This document shows positions 46,868 through 59,677 of a stretch of 64,000 nucleotides of DNA, in pieces. The notes beneath the pieces are model-generated. The model made no database searches. It was not told where the DNA came from and saw only the letters and a list, made by a program, of their open reading frames with translations. The DNA lies in assembly GCF_017569925.1 (NCBI RefSeq), contig NZ_CP050854.1, forward strand, positions 1,984,001 through 2,048,000, read 5' to 3'. The position numbers and the translations under genes were made by a program. How positions within the stretch are numbered: the first letter of the stretch is position 1; every line of letters begins with the position of its first letter. Origin of the DNA: Brenneria izadpanahii (GTDB taxonomy: Bacteria > Pseudomonadota > Gammaproteobacteria > Enterobacterales > Enterobacteriaceae).

Positions 46868-49144
46868 ATGCTCAATCAAGAACTGGAACTCAGTCTCAAC
46901 ATGGCTTTCGCCAGAGCGCGTGAGCACCGACACGAGTTTATGACCGTGGAGCATCTGTTGTTGGCTCTGCTCAGTAATCCGGCCGCCCGCGAAGCGTTGG
47001 AAGCCTGCACGGTGGATTTAGCCGCGCTGCGCCAAGAGCTGGAAACGTTTATTGAACAGACCACGCCAACGTTGCCGCAGGGTGATGACGAGCGGGAGAC
47101 TCAGCCGACGCTCAGTTTCCAGCGGGTGTTGCAGCGTGCGGTTTTCCATGTTCAATCATCAGGACGCAGTGAAGTTTCAGGCGCGAATGTCCTGGTTGCC
47201 ATTTTCAGCGAGCAGGAATCTCAGGCAGCGTATTTGCTACGCAAACATGATGTGAGTCGTCTGGACGTGGTGAATTTTATTTCGCACGGAACGCGTAAAG
47301 AAGAGTCCGGGCAAGCGCCAAACCCGGAAAACCCAGTCAATGAAGAGCAGACCGGAGGGGAAGATCGTATGGAAAACTTCACCACCAATCTGAATCAACT
47401 TGCACGCGTTGGCGGTATTGACCCACTTATTGGCCGGGATAAAGAACTGGAACGAACCATTCAGGTGCTGTGTCGTCGCCGTAAGAACAACCCGCTGCTG
47501 GTTGGGGAATCAGGTGTCGGTAAAACGGCGATCGCCGAAGGCCTCGCCTGGCGTATCGTGCAGGGCGACGTGCCGGAGGTGATGGCGGATTGTACGCTGT
47601 ATTCGCTGGATATCGGCTCTTTGCTGGCCGGCACAAAATACCGGGGCGATTTTGAAAAACGCTTCAAGGCGCTGCTGAAGCAACTTGAACAGGATCAGAA
47701 CAGTATTCTGTTTATTGATGAAATTCACACTATCATCGGCGCGGGCGCGGCTTCCGGCGGTCAGGTCGATGCGGCTAACCTGATCAAACCGTTGTTATCC
47801 AGCGGCAAGATCCGCGTTATCGGCTCAACGACATATCAGGAATTCAGCAATATCTTTGAAAAGGATCGGGCGTTGGCGCGCCGTTTCCAGAAAATCGATA
47901 TCACTGAACCCAGCGTGGAAGAAACGGTACAGATCCTTAACGGGCTGAAACCGAAATATGAAGCGCACCATGATGTCCGCTATACGGCGAAAGCGGTGCG
48001 CGCCGCGGTTGAACTGGCCGTAAAATATATCAACGATCGTCATTTGCCGGATAAAGCGATTGACGTTATTGATGAAGCGGGCGCGCGTAGCCGTCTGGTG
48101 CCGATCAGCAAGCGTAAGAAGACGGTTAACGTGGCGGATATCGAATCCGTGGTGGCGCGTATCGCCCGTATTCCTGAAAAAACGGTTTCAGCCAGCGATC
48201 GTGATGTGCTGAAAAACCTGAGCGACCGTCTGAAAATGCTGGTGTTCGGTCAGGACAAGGCGATTGAAGCGCTGTCTGAATCAATCAAGATGAGCCGGGC
48301 AGGGTTAGGGCAGGAGCGCAAACCCGTTGGGTCTTTCCTGTTCGCCGGGCCGACAGGCGTCGGCAAAACGGAAGTTACGCTGCAATTGGCTAAAGCGTTG
48401 GATATCGAGCTTCTGCGTTTCGATATGTCCGAGTATATGGAGCGTCACACCGTCAGCCGGTTGATCGGCGCGCCTCCGGGCTATGTCGGTTACGATCAGG
48501 GCGGCCTGCTGACGGATGCGGTGATCAAACATCCGCACTCGGTGCTGCTGCTTGATGAAATCGAAAAAGCGCATCCCGATGTCTTTAATCTGTTGTTGCA
48601 GGTTATGGACAACGGTACGTTGACGGACAACAACGGCCGTAAAGCCGATTTCCGCAACGTGATCGTGGTGATGACGACCAACGCCGGCGTAAGGGAAACC
48701 CAGCGCAACTCCATCGGGATTATCCAGCAGGATAACAGCACTGATGCGATGGAAGAGATCAAGAAGGTGTTTACGCCGGAATTCCGTAACCGTCTTGACG
48801 GCATCATCTGGTTCAACCACCTGTCAACGGAAGTTATTCAGCAGGTAGTGGATAAATTTATCGTTGAACTACAGGCTCAGTTGGATGCGAAGGGCGTATC
48901 GCTGGAAGTCAGCGATGAAGCGCGCGACTGGCTGGCCGAGAAGGGATACGACAAAGCGATGGGCGCGCGGCCGATGGCGAGAGTCATGCAGGAAAACCTG
49001 AAAAAACCGTTAGCGAATGAGCTGCTGTTTGGTTCATTGGTAGACGGAGGCTCCGTCAAGGTCGAGCTGGATAAAGAGACTCAGCAACTGACCTATGGTT
49101 TCCAGAGCGCGCAGAAGCGTAAAGCGGAAGGCGCCGTCCACTAA
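46868..49144 (+). CDS. clpA: ATP-dependent Clp protease ATP-binding subunit ClpA
   Basis: 758 aa, exactly the E. coli length. Two N-terminal Clp repeats; first AAA+ module with GESGVGKTA (about residue 214) and LFIDEIHTIIGAG; second with GPTGVGKTE (about residue 494) and LLLDEIEKAHPD; the IGL-type ClpP-docking loop appears as NSIGIIQQD near residue 615. It unfolds substrates and feeds them into ClpP. Start at 46868 with a GGGGAGG site 7 bases upstream. Confidence 0.97.
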   Translation: MLNQELELSLNMAFARAREHRHEFMTVEHLLLALLSNPAAREALEACTVDLAALRQELETFIEQTTPTLPQGDDERETQPTLSFQRVLQRAVFHVQSSGRSEVSGANVLVAIFSEQESQAAYLLRKHDVSRLDVVNFISHGTRKEESGQAPNPENPVNEEQTGGEDRMENFTTNLNQLARVGGIDPLIGRDKELERTIQVLCRRRKNNPLLVGESGVGKTAIAEGLAWRIVQGDVPEVMADCTLYSLDIGSLLAGTKYRGDFEKRFKALLKQLEQDQNSILFIDEIHTIIGAGAASGGQVDAANLIKPLLSSGKIRVIGSTTYQEFSNIFEKDRALARRFQKIDITEPSVEETVQILNGLKPKYEAHHDVRYTAKAVRAAVELAVKYINDRHLPDKAIDVIDEAGARSRLVPISKRKKTVNVADIESVVARIARIPEKTVSASDRDVLKNLSDRLKMLVFGQDKAIEALSESIKMSRAGLGQERKPVGSFLFAGPTGVGKTEVTLQLAKALDIELLRFDMSEYMERHTVSRLIGAPPGYVGYDQGGLLTDAVIKHPHSVLLLDEIEKAHPDVFNLLLQVMDNGTLTDNNGRKADFRNVIVVMTTNAGVRETQRNSIGIIQQDNSTDAMEEIKKVFTPEFRNRLDGIIWFNHLSTEVIQQVVDKFIVELQAQLDAKGVSLEVSDEARDWLAEKGYDKAMGARPMARVMQENLKKPLANELLFGSLVDGGSVKVELDKETQQLTYGFQSAQKRKAEGAVH

Positions 49145-49170
49145 TCGTGGTTAAAACCGTTAATGATGAT

Positions 49171-49203
49171 AAAAAAGGGTGATGCTTAGGCATCACCCTT
49201 TTT
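49171..49203 (+). terminator. Terminator after clpA
   Basis: Perfect 12-bp stem AAAGGGTGATGC (49174-49185) / GCATCACCCTTT (49190-49201) with a TTAG loop and flanking A and T runs. Confidence 0.92.
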
Positions 49204-49257
49204 CTTAGCTGCCGTTGAATCCGTTGTTTTTAAATATTCTTCCGATAACCGTAAACG

Positions 49258-49286
49258 CAAAAGCCCTTGCCGGTAACGGAAAGGGC
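49258..49286 (-). terminator. Terminator after infA
   Basis: On the minus strand GCCCTT (49286-49281), a 12-base spacer, AAGGGC (49268-49263), then five T. Short but well placed 57 bases past the infA stop. Confidence 0.65.
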
Positions 49287-49342
49287 AGCAGAGGTGAAAC
49301 ATCCTCGGAAATCGCCGTGTCTGTCAGCGATGGGCGAGCCGC

Positions 49343-49579
<237 letters not shown>

Positions 49580-49674
49580 CTACCTTTGTTTTTAACCGGC
49601 AAGATAATGCCGAAAAACCCACATTATGTAAAGGCGCGTTCATAAACTGATTATTATTTATAAACGACGGTCGT

Positions 49675-50382
49675 CTATTCTCGCTGCGGCTGAGCCAAGG
49701 TTTGCGGCTGCCAGCAGCTATCAGCTAGCGGGTCATCCCGAAGCTGAAAAAGAAATTGCAAAAAGCGATCGCGGGGAATTTCTCGCACCCCTAATGAAGC
49801 AGTATGCGCGTTCAGTACCTGACAATCGATCAAATAGCCGCCATGACGAATGAAATGCTGTTGAAATACCAGCAGCGCATATTTAGATGCATTATCGGTA
49901 CGGCTAAACATTGATTCGCCGCAAAACAGCTTGCCTTGCGAAACGCCATATAGCCCGCCGACAAGCGTGCCATTCTGCCACACTTCGACGGAATGTGCTT
50001 GTCTTGACTGATGAAGTTCACTATAAGCCAGGATAATTTCCGGGGTAATCCAGGTTCCGCCCTCGCGTTCGTCGGCACAAGCGCTAATCACGTCGTTAAA
50101 TGAATGATTGATTGTGACCTGAAAATCCTGTTTGCGCAGGAACTTTTTCATGCTGCGGCTGATATGAAATTCATCTGGAAACAATACCGCGCGCGGATTG
50201 GGCGACCACCATAAAATGGGTTCGCCGGGCGAATACCAGGGGAATATGCCTTGCCGGTAGGCCGCCCTTAGCCGGGCCGGTGAAAGATCGCCGCCTACCG
50301 CCAGCAGTCCGTTCGGTTCGTCCAAAGCATGAATTGGGTCAGGAAAGCGCAGCGAGTCGGAAGAGAGCTGATATAGTCGCAT
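49675..50382 (-). CDS. aat: Leucyl/phenylalanyl-tRNA-protein transferase
   Basis: 235 aa, with [44 protein letters not shown] and [13 protein letters not shown], the conserved blocks of the GNAT-like Aat fold. It adds Leu or Phe from tRNA to proteins with N-terminal Lys or Arg, creating the N-degron read by ClpS, so its location next to clpSA is meaningful. The ATG at 50382 aligns with E. coli MRLVQLS; a GTG three codons upstream is possible. Confidence 0.95.
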   Translation of the reverse strand: MRLYQLSSDSLRFPDPIHALDEPNGLLAVGGDLSPARLRAAYRQGIFPWYSPGEPILWWSPNPRAVLFPDEFHISRSMKKFLRKQDFQVTINHSFNDVISACADEREGGTWITPEIILAYSELHQSRQAHSVEVWQNGTLVGGLYGVSQGKLFCGESMFSRTDNASKYALLVFQQHFIRHGGYLIDCQVLNAHTASLGVREIPRDRFLQFLFQLRDDPLADSCWQPQTLAQPQRE

Positions 50383-50481
50383 AATATCCACTACCAGTCA
50401 GTATTATAGCCTGCTTTAGGCTGGTTCATCTGTTTCGCTTCCATACTCGTCATGCCCGCGCCGATAGGCCGTTCGATACGT

Positions 50482-52203
50482 TTAAACGTGTTGGCGGAAT
50501 TGCCAGTAGCGACCCTGCGACGCCATCAATGCCTGATGATTTCCCTGCTCAATGATCCGCCCGCCGTCCATAACACAAATGCGGTCCATTGATTCTAACT
50601 CATATAGCCGATGAGTAATCACAATCAGCGTTTTTCCTTTACAGTGCCGACGCAATAATCGCAAGACTCGCTGTTCGGTTTCAGCATCCAAGCCTTCGGT
50701 CGGCTCATCCAGCAGTACCATCGGGGCGGAATGCAGCAATGCCCGCGCCAGGCCGATACGGCGCTGTTCGCCGCCTGAGAGTTGGCGTCCGCCTTCGCCC
50801 AGCCAGGCATTCAGTCCTTCATTTTCCAGTAGTTTGTCCAACCCCACCTGTTGTAACACTGTCACAAGCCGCTCGTCATGAGCGTCAGGCGCGGCCAGCA
50901 ACAGGTTATCACGCAGCGTGGCGCTAAAAATATGAACACGCTGCGGTACGACGCTCATCATGCCGCGCAGTTCATCTTCACGCCATGCGCTCAGCGGATA
51001 TCCATTCAACGTTATATCGCCTTGCTTGCAATCCCATGCGCGGGTAAGCAACTGCAACAGCGTTGATTTGCCGCAGCCGGTGCGGCCAAGCAGCGCCAGA
51101 TGCTCACCGGCGCGGATATTAAGCGAAATATCTTTCAGCACTGCTAGCGGCTGGTCCGGATAAGTAAAACTCACGTTACTTAAATCAAGCGATGCCGCCG
51201 AGGATGCCGCCGGCCCCTGTTCGGGGAAGGTCACTTCGGCAGGCTGGCGGATAATCTGATCGACGCGGGCGGCGGATGCGATCACCTGTCCCATATGCTG
51301 GAACGCTCCGGCGACAGGAGCCAGCGCTTCAAACGCCGCCAGCGTGGTGAAGACGAACAGGGCAATCAAGGCTCCGGGGCGAGCGTCGCCGCCGATACCC
51401 GCCGCCGCCAGCCATAATATTAGGGTGGCCGTCGCCCCGCTGCATAGCAGCATTAGCGCTTGGGACTGACCCGTCAGATTCGCCTGCTGCCGTTGGCGCG
51501 TCAGCCAGCGGGTTTCAAGCTGCGCCAACTGCCGCCGTGACGCGGACAGAGCGCCAAAGACGGTTAACTCCGCCTGTCCCTGTAACCAGGTGGTCAGTTG
51601 CAGACGGTATTGCGCCCGTAACGCCGTGAGATCCTGCCCGATAGGCCGCCCCGCCCGATAGAATATCACGGGCAGAAGCAGCAACAGCGCCAGCATAATG
51701 GCGAACAGGGTTAGCGCCAGAGAAACGTCCAGCCAACTCAAGCCATAGGCCGCGATCAGAATGACCAGCAGCGCGCTGACCAGCGGCGAAATGACACGCA
51801 GGTACAAGTGGTCCAGCGTATCGACATCGGCAACCAGCCTGTTCAGCAGTTCCGCCTGGCGAAACCGTGCGATACCGCCGGGCGATAAAGGCAGAATGCG
51901 TGAAAAGGTAAACACGCGCAGATGTTGCAATACGCGGAATGTCGCATCATGGCTGACCAGCCTTTCCGCATAGCGGCCGGCGGTACGGGCAATCGCGGCG
52001 CCCCTTACGCCGGCGGCGGGCAGCATATAGTTAAACGTATATAATCCGGCGATGCCGGCCAATGCCGCTCCCGCCAGAAACCAGCCGGACAGCGTAAGCA
52101 GCCCGATGCTGGCCAGCAGCGTCACAATCGCCAGAATGATGCCCAGACTCAAGCGCCAGATATGGCGGCGATATAGCAGCAAAAAGGGTTTTAGCACCTG
52201 CAT
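50482..52203 (-). CDS. cydC: Heme/thiol ABC exporter subunit CydC
   Basis: 573 aa half-transporter. Six membrane helices then an ATPase with GRTGCGKST (about residue 367), LSGGEQRRIGLARAL and MVLLDEPTEGLDAETE. CydDC exports glutathione and cysteine to the periplasm and is needed for cytochrome bd assembly. The family length matches the ATG at 52203; the open frame reaches 52221. Its start lies just past the cydD stop, so the two are co-translated. Confidence 0.95.
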   Translation of the reverse strand: MQVLKPFLLLYRRHIWRLSLGIILAIVTLLASIGLLTLSGWFLAGAALAGIAGLYTFNYMLPAAGVRGAAIARTAGRYAERLVSHDATFRVLQHLRVFTFSRILPLSPGGIARFRQAELLNRLVADVDTLDHLYLRVISPLVSALLVILIAAYGLSWLDVSLALTLFAIMLALLLLLPVIFYRAGRPIGQDLTALRAQYRLQLTTWLQGQAELTVFGALSASRRQLAQLETRWLTRQRQQANLTGQSQALMLLCSGATATLILWLAAAGIGGDARPGALIALFVFTTLAAFEALAPVAGAFQHMGQVIASAARVDQIIRQPAEVTFPEQGPAASSAASLDLSNVSFTYPDQPLAVLKDISLNIRAGEHLALLGRTGCGKSTLLQLLTRAWDCKQGDITLNGYPLSAWREDELRGMMSVVPQRVHIFSATLRDNLLLAAPDAHDERLVTVLQQVGLDKLLENEGLNAWLGEGGRQLSGGEQRRIGLARALLHSAPMVLLDEPTEGLDAETEQRVLRLLRRHCKGKTLIVITHRLYELESMDRICVMDGGRIIEQGNHQALMASQGRYWQFRQHV

Positions 52204-52223
52204 CGTTTTTATCCTGGGCATAA

Positions 52224-53990
52224 TTACAGATCTCCTTGACGTTGGGCCATCAACGCGGCAAACGCGCCGGGCTGAGTACTGAGCGCCTGATAGCTCCCCT
52301 GTTGCACTAACCGGCCGTTATCCATCACCCAAATAACGTCGTAATCGATGGTGTCGTTTAATTGATGGGTGACTAACAGCGTTGTCTGATTACGCGCCGC
52401 ATCGCTTAATGCTTTCATTATCCGCTGCTCGCTATTGGCATCCAGACTGGCGGCGGGTTCGTCAAGCAGTAACAAATTGCACGGACTGATAAGCGCCCGG
52501 GCCACCGCGACGCGCTGCGCCTGGCCGACGGAAAGACGCGCCGCGCCGTCGCCGATGTTCGTATCCAGCCCCTGCGGCAGTTGCGGCAGAAATTCGTGCA
52601 CGTATGCCCGTTCAATGGCCTGCCGTAGTTCGTCCTCCGTTGCCTGCGGTTTTCCCAGCAGGATATTGGATCGCAGACTTTGTTCCGGCAGATGGGGATT
52701 TTGTCCTACCCAGCTTAACTGCCGCCGCCACGATTCCGAAGACAAGGTATTCAACTCAACGCCATTAACGCTCAGAGAGCCGCGATAAGGCAGGAAGCCA
52801 AGCAGCACATTCAGTAAAGAACTCTTCCCCGCACCGCTAACGCCAACCACTGCGACGCGTTTGCCGGCGTCTACGGTAAAAGTTAACGGCTGCGTCAGCG
52901 GAGTGCCGTCGGGCGCCAGAATGACCAGATCGGCGGCCTGGATTTCAATGGCGCCGTTACTGTTGAACTCACGTTCGCCAAAGCCAACCGTTTCGCCTTC
53001 GGCAGCCAGAAAGGACACCAGCGCCTCTGCCGCGCCAACGGCCTGAGCTTTGGCATGATAAAACGTGCCTAAATCGCGCAACGGTTGAAAAAACTCGGGC
53101 GCCAGGATCAAGACCAAAAATCCTGCAAACAGCGTTACGCCGACGCCGTAATGCCCGAAATTCAGTTCTCCCAGATAGGAAAAACCAAAGTAAACGGCGA
53201 CAACGGCAATAGAAATCGAGGCGAAAAATTCCAGCACGCCAGAGGAAAGAAAAGCCATACGCAGGACTTCCATGGTGCGGCTGCGGAAATCTTCGGAGGC
53301 TCTGCTGATCTGTTCCGTCTCCGCGCGGCCGCGATTGAACAGCCGCAGGGTTTCTAACCCGCGCAGCCGGTCAAGAAAATGACCGCTCAAACGCGCCAGC
53401 GCCAGGAAATTACGGCGGTTGGCGTCGGCGGCGCCCATGCCAACCAGCGCCATAAATAGAGGGATCAGCGGTGCGGTCAACAGTAGGATAAGACCAGCGG
53501 CCCAATTGATTGGGAAGATGGCGATCAGAATAAGCAGCGGAATTAAGGCCGCAAGATACATCTGAGGAAGATAGCGGGAGTAGTAGTCCTGCATATCCTC
53601 AATCTGCTCCAGAATCATGGTGGCCCAGCTTCCCGCGGGTTTCCCCTGGACCCAGGCCGGGCCTAATTGCTGCAACCGGTCTAATACCAAATTACGGATT
53701 TGCTGGCGCACGGCTTTCCCGCACATAAAGCCGACCTGTTCGCGTAGCAAACTATTTAGCGCCCGCAATACAAAGGTTGCGATAAGCAGCAGAAAGGATG
53801 AAAGCAGGGCATCGCGCGGCGTGTGCTCAATAATCAAGGCATGTAACAGAGACGCTAATAGCCATGCCTGCGCGACAATCAGTATCCCACTCAAAAAACC
53901 AAGTAACAGCGAGAGCCGCAACCAGCGCCGGGCCAGTTTGCTTTGTTGTTTCAGCCAGTGAGTGAGTTCTTGCTGTCGGTTTTTTTTCAT
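52224..53990 (-). CDS. cydD: Heme/thiol ABC exporter subunit CydD
   Basis: 588 aa, the E. coli length. Six membrane helices (GKPAGSWATMILEQIEDMQD and MALVGMGAADANRRNFLALA are family landmarks), then an ATPase with GVSGAGKSS (about residue 374), the non-standard signature LSVGQAQRVAVARAL and NLLLLDEPAASLD. Upstream partner of CydC. trxB lies further upstream on the same strand (221-base gap), as in E. coli. Confidence 0.95.
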   Translation of the reverse strand: MKKNRQQELTHWLKQQSKLARRWLRLSLLLGFLSGILIVAQAWLLASLLHALIIEHTPRDALLSSFLLLIATFVLRALNSLLREQVGFMCGKAVRQQIRNLVLDRLQQLGPAWVQGKPAGSWATMILEQIEDMQDYYSRYLPQMYLAALIPLLILIAIFPINWAAGLILLLTAPLIPLFMALVGMGAADANRRNFLALARLSGHFLDRLRGLETLRLFNRGRAETEQISRASEDFRSRTMEVLRMAFLSSGVLEFFASISIAVVAVYFGFSYLGELNFGHYGVGVTLFAGFLVLILAPEFFQPLRDLGTFYHAKAQAVGAAEALVSFLAAEGETVGFGEREFNSNGAIEIQAADLVILAPDGTPLTQPLTFTVDAGKRVAVVGVSGAGKSSLLNVLLGFLPYRGSLSVNGVELNTLSSESWRRQLSWVGQNPHLPEQSLRSNILLGKPQATEDELRQAIERAYVHEFLPQLPQGLDTNIGDGAARLSVGQAQRVAVARALISPCNLLLLDEPAASLDANSEQRIMKALSDAARNQTTLLVTHQLNDTIDYDVIWVMDNGRLVQQGSYQALSTQPGAFAALMAQRQGDL

Positions 53991-54169
53991 CGGGTGCCAG
54001 TTCGCTCTCAGAAGAGGATTTGTCGACGGAAAATTACGCTTATATAACCGTAATTTAACAAGCCATGTCCGCCGATGCTCAGAATGCCGTCATGTTACCT
54101 CGACAAAAGCGCTCTGCAAACGAAAAGGCTGGGGATGATCAATTTTTGCGTGGGATAGGGGAGGGGATA

Positions 54170-54202
54170 ACCATTCGGGACGGAGGTTCCTTCCCGAATG
54201 GT
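54170..54202 (-). terminator. Hairpin after trxB
   Basis: Perfect 11-bp stem (54170-54180 with 54192-54202), 11-base loop, 10 bases past the trxB stop. The minus-strand tail is only weakly T-rich. Confidence 0.65.
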
Positions 54203-54211
54203 AAGGCGCTG

Positions 54212-55703
<1,492 letters not shown>

Positions 55704-56198
55704 ATGGTAGATACTAAAAAACGGCCAGGAAAAGATCTCGATCGTATCGATCGCAATATCCTGAACGAATTGCAAAAAGACGGGCGCATTTCAAACGTTG
55801 AACTTTCCAAACGGGTCGGCTTATCGCCGACGCCTTGTCTGGAACGTGTGCGCCGTCTGGAACGGCAGGGTTTTATTAATGGCTATACCGCGTTGCTGAA
55901 TCCACACTATCTGGACGCATCGTTACTGGTTTTCGTTGAGATAACGCTAAACCGCGGCGCGCCCGACGTGTTTGAACAGTTCAATTCAGCGGTGCAAAAA
56001 CTTGAAGAAATTCAGGAGTGTCATCTGGTTTCCGGTGATTTTGACTATCTGTTGAAAACCCGCGTGCCGGATATGTCCGCCTATCGTAAGCTGCTGGGCG
56101 AGACGCTGCTTCGGCTGCCGGGCGTGAACGACACCCGCACCTATGTGGTGATGGAAGAAGTCAAACAAAGCAATCGTCTGGTCATTAAGACCCGATAA
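55704..56198 (+). CDS. lrp: Leucine-responsive regulatory protein
   Basis: 164 aa, nearly identical to E. coli Lrp. Helix-turn-helix RISNVELSKRVGLSPTPCLERVRRL (within residues 28-52) and a C-terminal RAM effector domain (HLVSGDFDYLLKTRVPDM). A global regulator of amino-acid metabolism, pili and transport; forms octamers and hexadecamers that respond to leucine. Upstream of ftsK, as in E. coli. Confidence 0.98.
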   Translation: MVDTKKRPGKDLDRIDRNILNELQKDGRISNVELSKRVGLSPTPCLERVRRLERQGFINGYTALLNPHYLDASLLVFVEITLNRGAPDVFEQFNSAVQKLEEIQECHLVSGDFDYLLKTRVPDMSAYRKLLGETLLRLPGVNDTRTYVVMEEVKQSNRLVIKTR

Positions 56199-56255
56199 TT
56201 GCATGGGTGCAAAACCCGATAAATTCAGCTACACTCCTGTGAATTTATACAGTTT

Positions 56256-56280
56256 CAGCGCCGGGTTTTCCTCGGCGTTT
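56256..56280 (+). terminator. Probable lrp terminator
   Basis: CAGCGCCGGG, TTTTC loop, CTCGGCGTTTTG: a short stem (CGCCG/CGGCG core) followed by TTTT, between lrp and ftsK. Confidence 0.5.
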
Positions 56281-56315
56281 TGTCATAACCTTTTACAGGA
56301 ACCCTGGAGAGACTC

Positions 56316-59300
56316 TTGAGCCAGGAATATACAGAAGATAAAGTCATTACCCTGAGGAAACTCAGCGGTACGCGCCGTTTACTTGAAGCGATTTTGATCG
56401 TTGTGGCGCTCTTTGCCGTTTATCTCGGCGTCGCGTTACTCAGTTTCAGCCCGTCCGATCCCAGTTGGTCTCAGACCGCATGGCATGAGCCTATCCACAA
56501 TTTGGGCGGGGTGGCGGGCGCCTGGCTGGCGGATACCCTGTTCTTTATTTTTGGCGTTCTGGCTTATGCTATTCCGCCGATTATGCTGTGTCTGTGCTGG
56601 TCGGCATTTCGCCAGCGCGATAATCAAAATACGGTTGACTACTTTACCTTTTCGTTGCGTCTCATTGGCACGCTGGCGTTAATTCTTACTTCATGCGGCT
56701 TGGCCGCGCTGAATATTGACGACCTCTACTATTTCGCTTCCGGCGGAGTTTTGGGGAGTTTGTTAAGCAGCGCGATGACGCCTCGATTTAATAGCATGGG
56801 CGCCACGCTGATTTTACTGTGCGTCTGGGCTGCGGGGCTGACGCTGTTTACCGGCTGGTCATGGCTGACTATTGCGGAAAAAATAGGCGCGGCGGTATTG
56901 GGCTGTCTGACGTTTATGTCCAATCGCTCGCGTAGCGATAACGAACCGGAAGCATTATCGCCGGATGACGCCGATAATCGGGAACATTCGCCTGGAGCGG
57001 TTACGGCGGAGGAGCTTGATGACGATGTGTTGCTCTCCGCGCCTTCGGTAACCGGGGCGATTGCCGACGCCGACGCGGAAGAGCGCGATGACAGGGCGGT
57101 CTTGTCTACGCCACAGGCATCGCCGGAGTCAATTCCCGCAGAATCAATGACGGTGGACGCGCAGCATGCTAACACGGCGGAGCCTGTGCAGCCAGTCGTT
57201 CAACAGCAGATTGATGCGTCTTCAACGCTCAATCCGCCGCTCTATTCTTTTGAAGTTCCCGAGTCCGCGCCGTCGGCCCATGACAACAACGCCGATGCCT
57301 ATCATCCATACGGCAGCGCGGATACGCCGCCGATTTCGCAGCCGCAGGTTGAACAACCTATCGATCGGGCGCCCCGCGTGACGCCGCCTGATACATCGGA
57401 AAACGCGGATACGGCATTCAAGGCGAATAATACGTTTATGCCGGCCTTCAGCGCCGATGAAAATGATAACCCGCAGGTTAAACAAGGCGTTGGGCCGGAA
57501 TTGCCCCGGCCGAACCCAGTTCGTATTCCTACGCGTCGGGAACTGGCTTCCTACGGCATTAAATTGCCGTCGCAACGGTTAGCCGAGCAGCAGGCTAAGG
57601 CGTCGCAGGCACAGAGCGATACGGACGGCACTTCATTATATGATGAGGTAACCCAGGACGATATCGCCCGGCAGGAGGCGGCGTTACAGCAAGAGTATAT
57701 TGCGCAGCAGCGTCAGCGCTACGGCGAAGGGTATCCTTTGCAGGAAGAAGATGAAGACGCATTAATGCAGGCTCAATTGGCGAAAGATTTTGCCGCCCGG
57801 CAGCAGACGCGTTATGGCATGGAAGATGAACACCGATCGGAGAAGCACGAACCGACGCTGGATCGGGCCGCATTATCCGATCTGTCGTCCGGCAACCCGA
57901 TATTCGGCATTTCTCCTTTGGCCGATTTGGTCGACGAAGGCCCAAGCGAACCTTTGTTTACGCCGCTGGAATCGACGACGGCTCCGGCTCCTACGAGTCA
58001 CGATGTCGCGCCGGCGCACAACGTTAACCAGGCGGTCAATCCGCATCAGCCGGTTCAGACGGCATCGCCGGATGATAGCGATGCTCCCTCGCCGGATGGA
58101 CAGGCGCCCGCGGCGCGTCAATCGATCATGGATAGCCTTATTCATCCATTTTTGGTGCGCAACGATCAGCCTTTGCAAAAGCCGACGACGCCGATGCCTA
58201 CGTTGGATTTGCTGACCCCGCCGCCTGCGAGTGAGGCGCCGGTGGATAATTTTGCGCTTGAGCAGACCGCGCGTCTGATTGAGGCGCGCCTGAGTGATTA
58301 TCGGGTAAAAGCCGAAGTCGTCGATCACTATCCCGGCCCGGTGATTACCCGTTTTGAACTGGATTTGGCGCCGGGGGTGAAAGCGGCCCGAATTTCCAAC
58401 CTGTCTCGCGATTTGGCGCGTTCGCTGTCGGTTGTCGCCGTGCGTATTGTCGAGGTGATTCCAGGCAAGCCTTATGTGGGGCTGGAATTGCCCAACAAGC
58501 ATCGTCAAACCGTTTATCTGCGGGAAGTGCTGGATTGCGCCAAGTTTCGTGATAATCCTTCGCCGCTGGCCATTGTGCTGGGTAAGGATATCGCCGGACA
58601 GCCCGTGGTGGCCGATCTGGCGAAAATGCCGCATTTACTGGTGGCCGGTACGACCGGCTCCGGTAAATCAGTCGGCGTCAACGCGATGATCATCAGCATG
58701 TTGTATAAGGCGACACCTGAAGAAGTGCGCTTTATCATGATCGACCCGAAAATGCTGGAGCTTTCCGTTTACGAAGGCATTCCGCATCTGTTAACGGAAG
58801 TCGTCACTGATATGAAGGATGCCGCTAACGCATTGCGTTGGTGCGTTGGTGAAATGGAGCGTCGTTATAAGCTGATGTCGGCGCTTGGCGTTCGTAACCT
58901 TGCCGGGTATAACGAGCGGGTGATGGAAGCGAACGAGATGGGACGTCCGATTCCCGATCCGTTCTGGAAGCCAACCGACAGTATGGATATGACGCCGCCG
59001 GTTCTGGAAAAACTGCCTTATATCGTTGTTATGGTGGATGAGTTCGCTGACTTGATGATGGCGGTGGGCAAGAAGGTTGAAGAGCTTATCGCCCGGCTGG
59101 CGCAGAAGGCCCGCGCCGCGGGTATTCATCTGGTGTTGGCGACCCAGCGTCCTTCCGTGGATGTGATCACCGGCTTGATTAAGGCCAATATCCCGACCCG
59201 TATCGCGTTTACGGTATCCAGCAAGATCGACTCGCGAACCATTCTTGATCAGGGCGGCGCGGAATCCCTGTTGGGGATGGGGGATATGCTGTATATGGCT

Positions 59301-59669
59301 CCCAACTCTTCAATACCGGTGCGTGTGCATGGCGCTTTTGTGCGCGATCAGGAAGTCCATGCCGTTGTTCAGGATTGGAAAGCCCGCGGACGGCCACAAT
59401 ATATTGACAATATCGTCAGCGGTGGCGACGACGGGGAAGGCGGAAGCCTTGGTCTGGATGGCGATGAAGAGCTCGATCCGCTGTTCGATCAGGCCGTTGC
59501 TTTCGTTGTGGATAAACGCCGAGCTTCTATTTCCGGCGTACAGCGCCAATTCCGTATCGGCTATAACCGTGCCGCGCGCATAGTGGAGCAGATGGAAGCG
59601 CAAGGTATCGTCAGTTCGCCAGGGCATAACGGCAACCGTGAAGTGTTGGCTCCGCCGCCGATGGAGTGA
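56316..59669 (+). CDS. ftsK: DNA translocase FtsK
   Basis: 1117 aa. Four N-terminal membrane helices (to about residue 190) tether it to the divisome. A Pro/Gln/Ala/Asp-rich linker (about 200-600) follows, then the motor with Walker [11 protein letters not shown] (about residue 776) and Walker [11 protein letters not shown] (about residue 904). The C-terminal winged-helix gamma domain ([24 protein letters not shown]) reads KOPS and activates XerCD at dif. TTG start, as in E. coli. The linker is some 200 residues shorter than in E. coli (1329 aa). Confidence 0.97.
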   Translation: MSQEYTEDKVITLRKLSGTRRLLEAILIVVALFAVYLGVALLSFSPSDPSWSQTAWHEPIHNLGGVAGAWLADTLFFIFGVLAYAIPPIMLCLCWSAFRQRDNQNTVDYFTFSLRLIGTLALILTSCGLAALNIDDLYYFASGGVLGSLLSSAMTPRFNSMGATLILLCVWAAGLTLFTGWSWLTIAEKIGAAVLGCLTFMSNRSRSDNEPEALSPDDADNREHSPGAVTAEELDDDVLLSAPSVTGAIADADAEERDDRAVLSTPQASPESIPAESMTVDAQHANTAEPVQPVVQQQIDASSTLNPPLYSFEVPESAPSAHDNNADAYHPYGSADTPPISQPQVEQPIDRAPRVTPPDTSENADTAFKANNTFMPAFSADENDNPQVKQGVGPELPRPNPVRIPTRRELASYGIKLPSQRLAEQQAKASQAQSDTDGTSLYDEVTQDDIARQEAALQQEYIAQQRQRYGEGYPLQEEDEDALMQAQLAKDFAARQQTRYGMEDEHRSEKHEPTLDRAALSDLSSGNPIFGISPLADLVDEGPSEPLFTPLESTTAPAPTSHDVAPAHNVNQAVNPHQPVQTASPDDSDAPSPDGQAPAARQSIMDSLIHPFLVRNDQPLQKPTTPMPTLDLLTPPPASEAPVDNFALEQTARLIEARLSDYRVKAEVVDHYPGPVITRFELDLAPGVKAARISNLSRDLARSLSVVAVRIVEVIPGKPYVGLELPNKHRQTVYLREVLDCAKFRDNPSPLAIVLGKDIAGQPVVADLAKMPHLLVAGTTGSGKSVGVNAMIISMLYKATPEEVRFIMIDPKMLELSVYEGIPHLLTEVVTDMKDAANALRWCVGEMERRYKLMSALGVRNLAGYNERVMEANEMGRPIPDPFWKPTDSMDMTPPVLEKLPYIVVMVDEFADLMMAVGKKVEELIARLAQKARAAGIHLVLATQRPSVDVITGLIKANIPTRIAFTVSSKIDSRTILDQGGAESLLGMGDMLYMAPNSSIPVRVHGAFVRDQEVHAVVQDWKARGRPQYIDNIVSGGDDGEGGSLGLDGDEELDPLFDQAVAFVVDKRRASISGVQRQFRIGYNRAARIVEQMEAQGIVSSPGHNGNREVLAPPPME

Positions 59670-59677
59670 CGCCATCA

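Noticed and set aside
49171..49203. Strong palindrome considered as a possible attachment or recombination site
   Set aside because: Stem, loop and flanking A/T runs fit an ordinary terminator behind clpA, and no integrase is near.
57873..58634. A 253-codon minus-strand open frame opposite ftsK
   Set aside because: Arg/His-rich antisense shadow of the ftsK linker and motor; no family resemblance or start signal.
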